DNA from: Methylorubrum sp. B1-46
Lineage (GTDB): Bacteria > Pseudomonadota > Alphaproteobacteria > Rhizobiales > Beijerinckiaceae
Length of the DNA stretch: 64,000 bases
Reading direction: 5' to 3'
NCBI RefSeq assembly: GCF_021117295.1
Contig: NZ_CP088247.1
Span: 5,099,001 to 5,163,000 of the forward strand
A program made the position numbers and the translations under genes. Under the pieces are notes generated by a model. It was not told the origin of the DNA. It worked only from the letters and a program-made list of their open reading frames with translations, and made no database searches. This document shows, one piece after another, positions 57,370 through 64,000 of this stretch (position 1 is its first letter; each line of letters starts with the position of its first letter).

Positions 57370-57732
57370 ATGGCACTCCGTTCCGAGACACCGCCCCCGC
57401 CTGCTGATCGTGTGCCGGAGGCACCGCCCGCTTCGGGGCAGCCGACGACTGCCCAGTTGAAGGCCGAGATCGATGCCGGCCGGACTGGCGACAAGATCCC
57501 CGCTCACGATCCCGGCCTGTCGCCGCTTGGCACCGATGATGAAGCGGCCGGCATGCCCTCGGACGCATCCCGCGTTGCTCTGGCGCGAGAGGAAGAAACC
57601 CGACCGCGTCGCCGGAGGGCCGCCAGGATGCAGACGGGACATGGCGCCAACCGGTGGGTCATGCCCGCCTATTACGGAGTGATCGCAGCCGCTGCCGTGG
57701 CCGTCGGCTTCGTCGTCTGGTTCCTGAGCTGA
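57370..57732 (+). CDS. Small protein with C-terminal transmembrane helix
   Basis: 120 residues. The N-terminal 90 residues are Pro/Asp-rich and probably disordered, followed by a basic stretch (RRRRAARMQTG) and a single C-terminal helix (about 98-118, YYGVIAAAAVAVGFVVWFL). This tail-anchored plan puts the disordered part in the cytoplasm by the positive-inside rule. It starts 73 bp after the secreted-protein gene; no family is recognised. Confidence 0.7.
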   Translation: MALRSETPPPPADRVPEAPPASGQPTTAQLKAEIDAGRTGDKIPAHDPGLSPLGTDDEAAGMPSDASRVALAREEETRPRRRRAARMQTGHGANRWVMPAYYGVIAAAAVAVGFVVWFLS

Positions 57733-57862
57733 GCGATGCGTGACGCACTTCGCCGGATCGGGCCACTGACACTTGAATAGCCGATCGTTCGAAATTTAAG
57801 CGCCGGCGCAACGGCATCTTCGTCTGTGCAGGCCACGCTTCGGTGCTCACGCGAGGACATCG

Positions 57863-58114
57863 ATGTCCGATCATTCAGAATTCCGGCTCGACCAAGCACC
57901 GATAGCCGGTGGGGCCGGCCTGATCGCGGTTGATGAACACACCTCGATCGGTTGCTGGGTGCACGGCATTTCGGCGCGGGATATCGAGATCACCGTTCCA
58001 GACACGTCGCTGATCCCCGACGTGTTCATGCTGACCTCCTCGCCCCTCGATCCCCTCAAGGTATGCCGCACCCTGTGGCGGACGGACGAGACGATCGGCG
58101 CGCGATTTCGCTAG
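57863..58114 (+). CDS. Degenerate PilZ-like small protein
   Basis: 83 residues. The end, CRTLWRTDETIGARF, and ITVPDTSLIPDVFMLTSSP follow the pattern of alphaproteobacterial PilZ domains (CRVVWR...IGVRF, VPD...LPDxF). The two c-di-GMP motifs are not intact: the N-terminal RxxxR is absent and the DxSxxG position reads GISARD. It may therefore be a non-binding PilZ relative. Whether it is a true PilZ fold is inference. It sits between small unknown genes. Confidence 0.6.
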   Translation: MSDHSEFRLDQAPIAGGAGLIAVDEHTSIGCWVHGISARDIEITVPDTSLIPDVFMLTSSPLDPLKVCRTLWRTDETIGARFR

Positions 58115-58170
58115 ATCGCTATCCGATCGAGCGAAAGCCGGCCGAACCGCGTTGATAAGAGGCCGTCGGC

Positions 58171-58194
58171 GAACCCTCGCGGCCCTGCCCGGTT
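58171..58194 (+). promoter_or_regulatory. Weak candidate sigma-EcfG-like promoter
   Basis: CGAAC-type -35 (GAAC at 58171-58174), 16 nt, GGTT (58191-58194), ending 20 nt before the ATG at 58215. The first -35 base deviates from GGAAC. Confidence 0.3.
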
Positions 58195-58214
58195 GACCAA
58201 GCCGGAGGTGCCCC

Positions 58215-58388
58215 ATGGCCGAGACGAGTAAGCCCGACAAAGTCGAAGCGCCGGACCGACCGCGCCTGACGCCCCAGGGCCACAGCAGCGGCACGGCCTC
58301 GGGCGAGGACAGCACCGATCCAAGCGGCGGCGCGAAAGAGGGTCAGGGGGACAAGGCTGAGGGTGAACGCGACAAGCCGGACCCCTGA
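58215..58388 (+). CDS. 57-residue charged hydrophilic protein
   Basis: 57 residues. An excellent ribosome site (GGAGGTGCCCC) precedes the ATG. Composition is Lys/Asp/Glu/Gly/Pro-rich without hydrophobic core (MAETSKPDKVEAPDRPR at the start, EGERDKPDP at the end), so it is expected to be disordered, like small stress-associated hydrophilic proteins. A 10-bp terminator-like hairpin follows at 58436-58470, supporting a real transcript. Confidence 0.7.
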   Translation: MAETSKPDKVEAPDRPRLTPQGHSSGTASGEDSTDPSGGAKEGQGDKAEGERDKPDP

Positions 58389-58435
58389 TCAGCCGCAGGG
58401 CACCGCTGTGAGCGGGATCTTGAGAGACGGCGCGT

Positions 58436-58470
58436 GACGGGCCGGCTTCCCTGAAGAAGACCGGCCCGTC
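58436..58470 (+). terminator. Hairpin terminator after the 57-residue gene
   Basis: GACGGGCCGG (58436-58445) pairs perfectly with CCGGCCCGTC (58461-58470) across a 15-nt loop, 48 nt after the stop. No long T-tract. Confidence 0.6.
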
Positions 58471-58639
58471 TGTCGCCTGCGTACCGCATTGGGGGCGGGC
58501 AGCCCAACGACACTCAAGCAAACGGCGTCGGCGCGTGCGCTCATCCCGAAAGCCGCGAGGATCCTCCGGACGCGCTGCAGCGGCTAAAACCCTCTGGCAG
58601 TTCGATCTTCCGGCTCGATACGGATCCACGGCTGAGGAA

Positions 58640-58690
58640 GGCCGCATCACTCAAGTGCGCTATCGCACAAAAATGATCCCTGATGCGGCC
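58640..58690. repeat. Nested palindrome (cruciform-capable)
   Basis: Outer arms GGCCGCATCA (58640-58649) and TGATGCGGCC (58681-58690) are perfect; inside the 31-nt loop GTGCG/CGCAC (58655-58659, 58664-58668) forms a second hairpin. Confidence 0.65.
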
Positions 58691-58947
58691 GCTGCGCAGA
58701 AGAATCTTTCTTCAATCCGCGCCCTGACCGTCTTCGCTGTCGCGGCCTTGCGCGCGTCCGTGACAGATGAACAGCGAAGGTCTTCGTCTGCCAGAGTCCT
58801 GCCCGAGCGGCGGGGCCGTTCATCACCGAACGTCAAAGTCATCCGTTCGCGCTAAGTGTTTGTTAACCATCCTCCTTCAATCTGAGCCACCATCGCTCCT
58901 CCTTGCCAGTTGCGATACGGTTCCTTCAGATTTGGCCTCGTCGGTTC

Positions 58948-59154
58948 ATGGCACAACTCGTGACGGACTACCCCGCTGGATCGCTCACCGACGCCGCGAT
59001 GCCCGCGCTGAATGGCGAGAGCCGTGACCGGATCGGGCAGGGTCTGCGCGACGTGTATGTCGAGCGCTGCGACGCGCAGCCCATCACGGATGCGCAGGTC
59101 CAGCTGTTGCTGCGGCTCCGCCAGAAAGAGCGCGATCGCCGCCGCAGTGCCTGA
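58948..59154 (+). CDS. Small NepR-like protein
   Basis: 68 residues. The central segment DRIGQGLRDVYVERCDAQPITDAQVQLLLRL (quoted as a pattern: IGxxLRxxY, then PITDxxVxLLLRL) resembles NepR anti-sigma factors, whose core is IGxxLRxxY...PvPDRFxxLLxxL. NepR holds sigma-EcfG inactive until phosphorylated PhyR binds it. No phyR or ecfG is adjacent, so this would be an orphan paralogue. The family call is pattern-based and tentative. The ATG at 58948 has only a weak ribosome site. Confidence 0.5.
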   Translation: MAQLVTDYPAGSLTDAAMPALNGESRDRIGQGLRDVYVERCDAQPITDAQVQLLLRLRQKERDRRRSA

Positions 59155-59199
59155 CCGTCCTCCATTTTAGGCAGAGGAAAATCCGGTTGTCGGCCTGGA

Positions 59200-59475
59200 T
59201 TACTGCCAGCGCCGGGCAATCGGCTGCTGGCGTCGAATCTCGGCGGCGCGAATCAGCGTGAGCACGCGATCGAGATCCTTCAGAAGAGATGATTCCGTCG
59301 CCCGCGCCGAGGCGATGTCATGCTCGTCACTGCCGAAGCGCTGCAGCTGCTGCTGACGCGTGAGTTCTTCCTCGAGGGCAGCCCGCTCGGCGTGAAGCGC
59401 CAGATAGGCCGCCTCCTGCGGATCCGCCGGATCGAGCAGGATTTCCTTCTCGCGCGTTGAATGCGGCTCCGTCAC
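59200..59475 (-). CDS. Small coiled-coil protein
   Basis: 91 residues from GTG 59475 (GAGGAG 10 nt upstream). The sequence is nearly all helical and charged: AAYLALHAERAALEEELTRQQ and ATESSLLKDLDRVLTLIRAAEI, with heptad-like leucine spacing. No family is recognised. It converges with the NepR-like gene (45 bp between stops) and is the last gene before the pst promoter. Confidence 0.68.
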   Translation of the reverse strand: MTEPHSTREKEILLDPADPQEAAYLALHAERAALEEELTRQQQLQRFGSDEHDIASARATESSLLKDLDRVLTLIRAAEIRRQQPIARRWQ

Positions 59476-59646
59476 GCTGACGGTCTCCTCGACTTCTCTC
59501 GTGCGGGGCCGCCGCTGTCCCGGTTCTCACAGGAATCGATCCCGCCGGAATCGTTCTCGCGAGGCGGCGCCCGCTTGCACCTGGAAGGACAACGCCGAAG
59601 CGCTCCAAGCGGTCCCATCCTCAACGAAATTCCGCCTCGCCGAAGT

Positions 59647-59675
59647 CTGTCATGTCAGCGTCATGTGGCCGTCAT
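59647..59675 (+). promoter_or_regulatory. Three tandem Pho boxes upstream of pstS
   Basis: CTGTCAT (59647-59653), GCGTCAT (59658-59664) and CCGTCAT (59669-59675), each separated by exactly 4 nt (11-bp period). This matches the PhoB-binding repeat CTGTCAT-N4-CTGTCAT. It lies 105 bp before the pstS start, so the pst operon should be induced by phosphate starvation through PhoB. Confidence 0.88.
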
Positions 59676-59779
59676 AGAGGCGGCGCGTCGGCGCACTAGA
59701 TGGCAGCAGTGTCGCAGCGAGACCGGTCCGAGATCAGGATCGGTCCCGGCAAATGCGCCCGACACTTACGGAGATGCTT

Positions 59780-60823
59780 GTGAAACCCTTCGCTTACGCC
59801 TTGGCGGTCGGCCTCGCTGCCGCTCAGCTCGCGACCTCGGCCCTGGCTGCCGACATCACCGGCGCCGGCGCCACCTTCCCCTTCCCCGTCTATTCGAAGT
59901 GGGCCGAAGCCTACCGTAAGGAGACCGGCACCGGCCTCAACTATCAGTCGATCGGCTCGGGCGGCGGCATCAAGCAGATCCAGGCCAAGACCGTCGATTT
60001 CGGCGCGACCGACGCGCCCCTCAAGCCGGCCCAGCTCGAGAAGGACGGTCTCATTCAGTTCCCCACCGTGATGGGTGGCGTCGTTCCGGTCGTCAACATC
60101 GCCGGTCTCGAGCCCGGTAAGCTCAAACTGACTGGCGAGATCGTCGCCGAGATCTACGCCGGCAAAATCCTGAAGTGGTCCGACCCGAAGATCACCAAGC
60201 TCAACGAGGGCCTGAAGCTGCCCGAGGCGAACATCACTCCGGTCTACCGCTCGGACGCCTCCGGCACGACCAACATCTTCACCACCTATCTCTCCGCGGT
60301 GTCCGAGCCCTGGAAAAAAGAATTCGGCGCCGCCACCACCGTGAGCTGGCCGGTCGGCCAGGGCGGCAAGGGCAACGAGGGCGTCACCGCCACCGTCAAG
60401 CAGGTTCCGAACTCGATCGGATACGTCGAGTCGGCCTACGCCAAGCAGAACAAGCTCGCCTACGCTCTGATCGAGAACAAGGCCGGCAAGTTCCCGCAGC
60501 CTGACGACAAGGCCTTCCAGGCTGCCGCCGCCAGCGCCGACTGGAAGTCGACCCCCGGCTTCGGCATCGCCCTGACCAACCAAGCCGGTGAGGATGCTTG
60601 GCCGATCACCGCCGCGACCTTCATCCTCGTCTACAAGGAGCCGGCCGACGCGGCCAAGGCCGCCGACGTACTGAAGTTCTTCGACTGGGCCTACAAGAGC
60701 GGCGACAAGCTCGCGAGCGAACTCGATTACGTGCCGCTCCCCGACAACGTCGTCGGCCTCATCCACGAGGAGTGGAAGGCGGTGAAGGGCAAGGACGGCA
60801 AGCCCGTCTTCGCCGGTCACTAA
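59780..60823 (+). CDS. pstS: Periplasmic phosphate-binding protein
   Basis: 347 residues from GTG 59780, chosen because GGAG lies 6 nt upstream; ATGs at 59753 and 59774 are in frame. Signal peptide about 1-24 (ending ALAA-D). Phosphate-binding signature: ITGAGATFPFPVYSKWAEAY, the loop IGSGGGIKQIQAKTVDFGATDAPL and YRSDASGTTNIFTTYL (each block separate). PstS delivers phosphate to the PstCAB ABC importer. Pho boxes lie upstream; a hairpin separates it from pstC. Confidence 0.97.
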   Translation: MKPFAYALAVGLAAAQLATSALAADITGAGATFPFPVYSKWAEAYRKETGTGLNYQSIGSGGGIKQIQAKTVDFGATDAPLKPAQLEKDGLIQFPTVMGGVVPVVNIAGLEPGKLKLTGEIVAEIYAGKILKWSDPKITKLNEGLKLPEANITPVYRSDASGTTNIFTTYLSAVSEPWKKEFGAATTVSWPVGQGGKGNEGVTATVKQVPNSIGYVESAYAKQNKLAYALIENKAGKFPQPDDKAFQAAAASADWKSTPGFGIALTNQAGEDAWPITAATFILVYKEPADAAKAADVLKFFDWAYKSGDKLASELDYVPLPDNVVGLIHEEWKAVKGKDGKPVFAGH

Positions 60824-60832
60824 ATCCGAGAC

Positions 60833-60867
60833 GAAGGGCCCTCCCCCACGGCGGATGAGGGCCCTTT
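60833..60867 (+). terminator. Attenuator-like hairpin between pstS and pstC
   Basis: AAGGGCCCTC (60834-60843) pairs perfectly with GAGGGCCCTT (60857-60866), ending in TTT. It lies 10 nt after the pstS stop. It probably allows pstS transcripts to exceed those of pstCAB. Confidence 0.7.
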
Positions 60868-60935
60868 CCGATGTGGTCCGCTCGCCTCGCGCCTGACGGC
60901 GCGCTACACGCTCACCAGCCGAAGAGCCTTCGCGG

Positions 60936-61910
60936 ATGACCGCCTTGACCCAGACCCTCGCCGTCGACCGCCAGACCGCGGTGGCCCGCACCGCTCCGAG
61001 CAAGAGCGCCGACCGCCTCTTCCAAGGAGTCGCCTACGCCTCCGCCCTGCTCGTGCTCCTGGTGCTCGCCGGCATTCTCGGCTCGATCATCTACGGTGCC
61101 TGGCCGGCCTTCTCGGAATTCGGCTTCGGCTTTCTCACCTCCAGCGCCTGGAACATCGGCACCGAGCAGTTCGGCGCGCTGCCAGCCGTGGTGGGCACGG
61201 TCGCCGCCGCGATGCTGGCGCTGATCATCGGCGTGCCGATCTCGCTCGGCATCGCGGTCTACCTCACGCAGCTCTGCCCCGGCTGGGCGCGCAAGCCGGT
61301 CGCCATGACCATCGAGCTGCTCGCCTCGGTGCCCAGCATCATCTACGGCATGTGGGGCCTGTTCGTCTTCGCCCCGCTCTTCGCCCGCTTCGTCCAGGTG
61401 CCGGTCTCGAACGTCGTCGAGGGCATGCCGATCCTCGGCACCATCCTGTACGCCCGCATCCCCTCGGGCGTCGGCGTGCTCACCGCCGGCATCATCCTCG
61501 CCATCATGATCGTGCCCTTCGTCGCCTCGATCACCCGCGACATGCTCGATCAGATCCCGACCGTGCTGCGCGAGAGCGCCTACGGCATCGGCTGCACCAC
61601 CTGGGAGGTCGTGCGCCACGTTCTGGTGCCGCAGGCCTCGGTCTCGATCATCGGCGCGATCATGCTCGGCCTCGGCCGCGCGCTGGGCGAGACCATGGCG
61701 GTCACCTTCGTGATCGGCAACGCCAACCGCCTCTCCGCCTCGATCTTCGATCCGGGCTCGACCATCGCCTCGCGCATCGCCAACGAGTTCAACGAGGCCG
61801 ACGGGCTTCAGCTCTCGTCGCTGATGGCGCTCGGCTGCCTGCTCTTCATCATCACCTTCTTCGTGCTGATCATCGCCCGTCTGCTGGTGCGGCGCGCCAA
61901 GGTCGCCTGA
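60936..61910 (+). CDS. pstC: Phosphate ABC transporter permease PstC
   Basis: 324 residues with six transmembrane helices (first near 36-56, YASALLVLLVLAGILGSIIY). ABC permease features: IGVPISLGIAVYLTQL, LLASVPSIIYGMWGLFVF and the EAA-like loop ESAYGIGCTTWEVVRHVLVPQA with GLGRALGETMAVTFVIGN. With PstA it forms the inner-membrane channel. It starts 112 bp after pstS, beyond the hairpin. Confidence 0.96.
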   Translation: MTALTQTLAVDRQTAVARTAPSKSADRLFQGVAYASALLVLLVLAGILGSIIYGAWPAFSEFGFGFLTSSAWNIGTEQFGALPAVVGTVAAAMLALIIGVPISLGIAVYLTQLCPGWARKPVAMTIELLASVPSIIYGMWGLFVFAPLFARFVQVPVSNVVEGMPILGTILYARIPSGVGVLTAGIILAIMIVPFVASITRDMLDQIPTVLRESAYGIGCTTWEVVRHVLVPQASVSIIGAIMLGLGRALGETMAVTFVIGNANRLSASIFDPGSTIASRIANEFNEADGLQLSSLMALGCLLFIITFFVLIIARLLVRRAKVA

Positions 61911-61967
61911 TCCAAGGTCGCCTGCCAACGTCGCGCCAGACCGCCCGAGCCCAAGGGACGCCGAACC

Positions 61968-62861
61968 ATGGACGCCAGCAACCCCGTCGCGACGGCCGAG
62001 CGCACGCCGATCGCCAGCCGCGTGCGCCCCGGCCGCCGGGTCGCCGACCGCGTGCTGATCCTCGCCAGCACGATCGCAACCCTGCTCGGCATCATCGTCC
62101 TCGGCTCGATCCTGCTCATGCTGATCGTCGAGGGTGTGAAGGGCTTCTCGCCCGCCCTGTTCACGGCGCCGACGCCGGGCCCCGGCTCCGAGGGCGGCGG
62201 CATCGCCAACGCCATCCTCGGCAGCCTCATCATGACGTTCCTGGGCATCCTCATCGCCACGCCGATCGGGCTGATGGCCGGCACGTATCTCGCCGAGTAC
62301 GGCCGGACCTCGAAGCTCGCCGACATCATCCGCTTCCTCAACGACGTGCTGCTCTCGGCGCCCTCGATCCTGATCGGCCTGTTCGTCTACACGCTGATGG
62401 TCCGGCCGATGGGCACCTATTCCGGCTGGGCCGGCGCGGTGGCGCTTGCCATCATCGCCACGCCGGTGATCGTGCGCACCACCGAGGACATGCTGCGCCT
62501 CGTGCCCGGCCAGATGCGCGAGGCCGGCGCGGCGCTCGGCGCCCCGCGCTCCCTCGTCATCCGTGCGGTGACCTGGCGCGCGGCGAGCGCGGGCATCGTC
62601 ACCGGCATCATCCTGGCGCTCGCCCGCATCGCCGGCGAGACCGCGCCGCTGCTGTTCACGGCGCTGAACAACAACAGTTGGTTCAACACCAACCTGCTCG
62701 GCGGCGTGCCGAACCTGCCGGTGATGATCTACCAGTTCGCCCTCTCGCCCTACCCGAACTGGCAGAGCCTCGCTTGGTCGGGGGCGCTCCTCATCACCGT
62801 CACCATCCTTGCCCTGTCGGTGGTGGCCCGCTTCGTGATCAAGGACCAGCGGCCGCGCTGA
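61968..62861 (+). CDS. pstA: Phosphate ABC transporter permease PstA
   Basis: 297 residues with six transmembrane helices (first near 30-52, [20 protein letters not shown]). Conserved parts: [47 protein letters not shown] and the EAA-like segment [20 protein letters not shown] with [15 protein letters not shown]. It partners PstC. It follows pstC by 57 bp and precedes pstB by 37 bp. Confidence 0.96.
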   Translation: MDASNPVATAERTPIASRVRPGRRVADRVLILASTIATLLGIIVLGSILLMLIVEGVKGFSPALFTAPTPGPGSEGGGIANAILGSLIMTFLGILIATPIGLMAGTYLAEYGRTSKLADIIRFLNDVLLSAPSILIGLFVYTLMVRPMGTYSGWAGAVALAIIATPVIVRTTEDMLRLVPGQMREAGAALGAPRSLVIRAVTWRAASAGIVTGIILALARIAGETAPLLFTALNNNSWFNTNLLGGVPNLPVMIYQFALSPYPNWQSLAWSGALLITVTILALSVVARFVIKDQRPR

Positions 62862-62898
62862 AGGCCCCGGGACAGACCTCCTACCGACGAGAGATCCG

Positions 62899-63714
62899 AT
62901 GAGCGCCTCCCCCGCGATCCGCAGCCAGTTCGAGGGCCGCAGCCCGGCCGACGTCAAGGCGCCCGTGCGCATCGCCGTGAAAGACCTGAACTTCTACTAC
63001 GGCAGCTTTCACGGCCTGAAGGACATCAACCTCGATTTCCGCGACCGGCAGGTCACGGCGCTGATCGGCCCGTCCGGCTGCGGAAAATCGACGCTGCTGC
63101 GCACCTTCAACCGCATCTACAGCCTCTACCCGGAGCAGCGCGCCGAGGGTGAGATCCTGCTCGACGGGCAGAACGTCCTCGACTCCAAGGTCGATCTCAA
63201 CGAGCTGCGCTCGCGCATCGGCATGGTGTTCCAGAAGCCGACGCCCTTCCCGATGTCGATCTACGACAACGTCGCTTTCGGCCTGCGCCTCTACGAGAAG
63301 CTGCCCAAGTCTGAGCTGGATGGCCGCGTCGAGGAATCGCTGCGCAAGGCCGCCCTGTGGGACGAGGTGAAGGACAAGCTCAAGCAGCCCGGCACCGGCC
63401 TGTCGGGCGGCCAGCAGCAGCGCCTGTGCATCGCCCGCACCGTGGCCCAGCGCCCCGAGGTGATTCTGTTCGACGAGCCGACCTCGGCTCTCGATCCGAT
63501 CTCGACCGGCCGCATCGAGGAACTGATCGAGCAATTGCGGGCCGATTTCACGATCGTCATCGTGACCCACAACATGCAGCAGGCCGCACGCATCTCGCAG
63601 TTCACCGCCTTCATGTATCTCGGCGAGCTGATCGAGTTCGACGCCACCACGAAGATCTTCATGAACCCGGCCAAGCGGCAGACCCAGGACTACATCACCG
63701 GCCGCTTCGGTTAA
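62899..63714 (+). CDS. pstB: Phosphate ABC transporter ATP-binding protein
   Basis: 271 residues. Walker A is GPSGCGKST (57-65), the signature motif LSGGQQQRL, Walker [14 protein letters not shown] and the switch His in [13 protein letters not shown]. The [17 protein letters not shown] start and [20 protein letters not shown]-loop region are typical of PstB. It powers phosphate import. A 79-bp palindromic element separates it from phoU. Confidence 0.97.
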   Translation: MSASPAIRSQFEGRSPADVKAPVRIAVKDLNFYYGSFHGLKDINLDFRDRQVTALIGPSGCGKSTLLRTFNRIYSLYPEQRAEGEILLDGQNVLDSKVDLNELRSRIGMVFQKPTPFPMSIYDNVAFGLRLYEKLPKSELDGRVEESLRKAALWDEVKDKLKQPGTGLSGGQQQRLCIARTVAQRPEVILFDEPTSALDPISTGRIEELIEQLRADFTIVIVTHNMQQAARISQFTAFMYLGELIEFDATTKIFMNPAKRQTQDYITGRFG

Positions 63715-63715
63715 G

Positions 63716-63794
63716 AGTGCCTCATAAAACTCCCGATCAACGGCCGTTCTCGCTCTGGAGACGACAGCGCAGCGGGAGTTTTGTGAGAGACACT
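63716..63794. repeat. Long imperfect palindrome between pstB and phoU
   Basis: AGTGCCTCATAAAACTCCCG (63716-63735) is largely complementary to the right arm ending at 63794 (CGGGAGTTTTGTGAGAGACACT read in parts). It starts 2 nt after the pstB stop. The long stem could stabilise the pst mRNA 3' end or reduce read-through into phoU; it may also be a dispersed repeat. Confidence 0.7.
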
Positions 63795-63927
63795 AAGCCC
63801 GGTCGCGACTGCGATGCCGTCGCGATCCACCCTGCGTCCTCGTTTCGAGGCTCTCGCCGTCGCCGGACTCGCGTCCGCTTCGACCCGAGAGCGCTCTCGT
63901 CCGACTGCCTGATCGGGAATGCGCGAC

Positions 63928-64000
63928 ATGGCCGAGCACATCGTCTCCTCCTACGACACCGACCTTGAAAACCTGCGCCGCTCCATCGCCGAGATGGGCG
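63928..64000 (+). CDS. phoU: Phosphate signalling protein PhoU (partial, continues beyond window)
   Basis: Only the first 24 residues are visible (MAEHIVSSYDTDLENLRRSI, then AEMG). This N-terminus and its place after pstB identify PhoU, which with PstSCAB restrains the PhoR kinase when phosphate is plentiful. A 213-bp spacer with a palindrome separates it from pstB. Confidence 0.88.
   Translation, partial: MAEHIVSSYDTDLENLRRSIAEMG

Larger units (their letters stand above)
58389..58947. other. Gene-poor stretch with structured palindromes
   Basis: 559 bp without a supported gene. It holds a terminator-like hairpin (58436-58470) and a nested palindrome (58640-58690). Frames at 58535-58855 (plus) and 58660-58842 (minus) lack ribosome sites and plausible protein sequence. 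A small RNA cannot be excluded. Confidence 0.45.

Noticed and set aside
58660..58842. 60-codon minus-strand frame in the gene-free stretch
   Set aside because: No ribosome site; it crosses the nested palindrome and its sequence has no plausible fold.
53634..59500. Integrated mobile element or prophage at tRNA-Asn
   Set aside because: No integrase, transposase or phage gene, and I found no second copy of the tRNA 3' end in the window. The island idea is retained only as a hypothesis.
60912..62972. 686-codon minus-strand frame over pstC-pstA
   Set aside because: Antisense to transporter genes; Asp/Gly/Arg/His-rich artefact.

Overview
This is a high-GC alphaproteobacterial chromosome segment, most likely from the Rhizobiales and probably a Methylobacterium/Methylorubrum species. 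The supporting signs are a GTTC-N7-GTTC LexA box, CTGTCAT-type Pho boxes, a popZ-valS-tolC neighbourhood, a DUF1236 protein and candidate sigma-EcfG promoters. The genus is an inference from recalled gene content; no database search was possible.

Layout. 1-10 kb: a partial secreted FKBP isomerase; a CoA-transferase/crotonase pair; a GntR regulator; a threonine-aldolase-like enzyme; a DUF4142 protein; a YbdK-type ligase; an S10 peptidase with a small lipoprotein; and holC. 10-17.4 kb: a tight DUF350-DUF1190-glutathionylspermidine-synthase-like trio, then pyrG, secG and tpiA, with small genes between secG and tpiA. 17.6-25.6 kb: ppiD-trpE-trpG-trpD-trpC-moaC-moeA on the plus strand, with palindromic repeats in the trpE-trpG and trpG-trpD spacers. 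25.7-35.9 kb: fabZ-lpxA-lpxI-lpxB-yaiI (lipid A), gltA, gltX, comEC and lexA. Compared with the order I recall from rhizobia, this last block looks inverted relative to moeA.

36-53 kb: a glycine-rich DUF1236 protein; an MHS-family transporter facing a tartrate/malate-type dehydrogenase plus BKACE enzyme; an aldo/keto reductase; a chemoreceptor; a DegP protease; and the series pcm-like, tolC, popZ, valS, DUF2459, all on the minus strand. tRNA-Cys and tRNA-Asn follow at 53.3-53.7 kb.

53.9-59.5 kb is the accessory part: about a dozen mostly small, uncharacterised genes (NTF2-like, double CxxCxGxG, degenerate PilZ-like, NepR-like, coiled-coil, secreted and one-TM proteins) with a stand-alone NAD(P)HX dehydratase. 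It carries a LexA-type box and at least one sigma-EcfG-type promoter, which suggests a stress-linked set. The window ends with the phosphate operon pstS-pstC-pstA-pstB-phoU (phoU cut by the edge), preceded by three Pho boxes in perfect 11-bp register.

The most interesting items are the DUF350/DUF1190/GspS-like module, the LexA-box-headed operon of unknown small proteins at 54.4-55.4 kb, a crotonase lacking both catalytic glutamates, and several families of intergenic palindromes. No insertion sequence, prophage or CRISPR array was seen.
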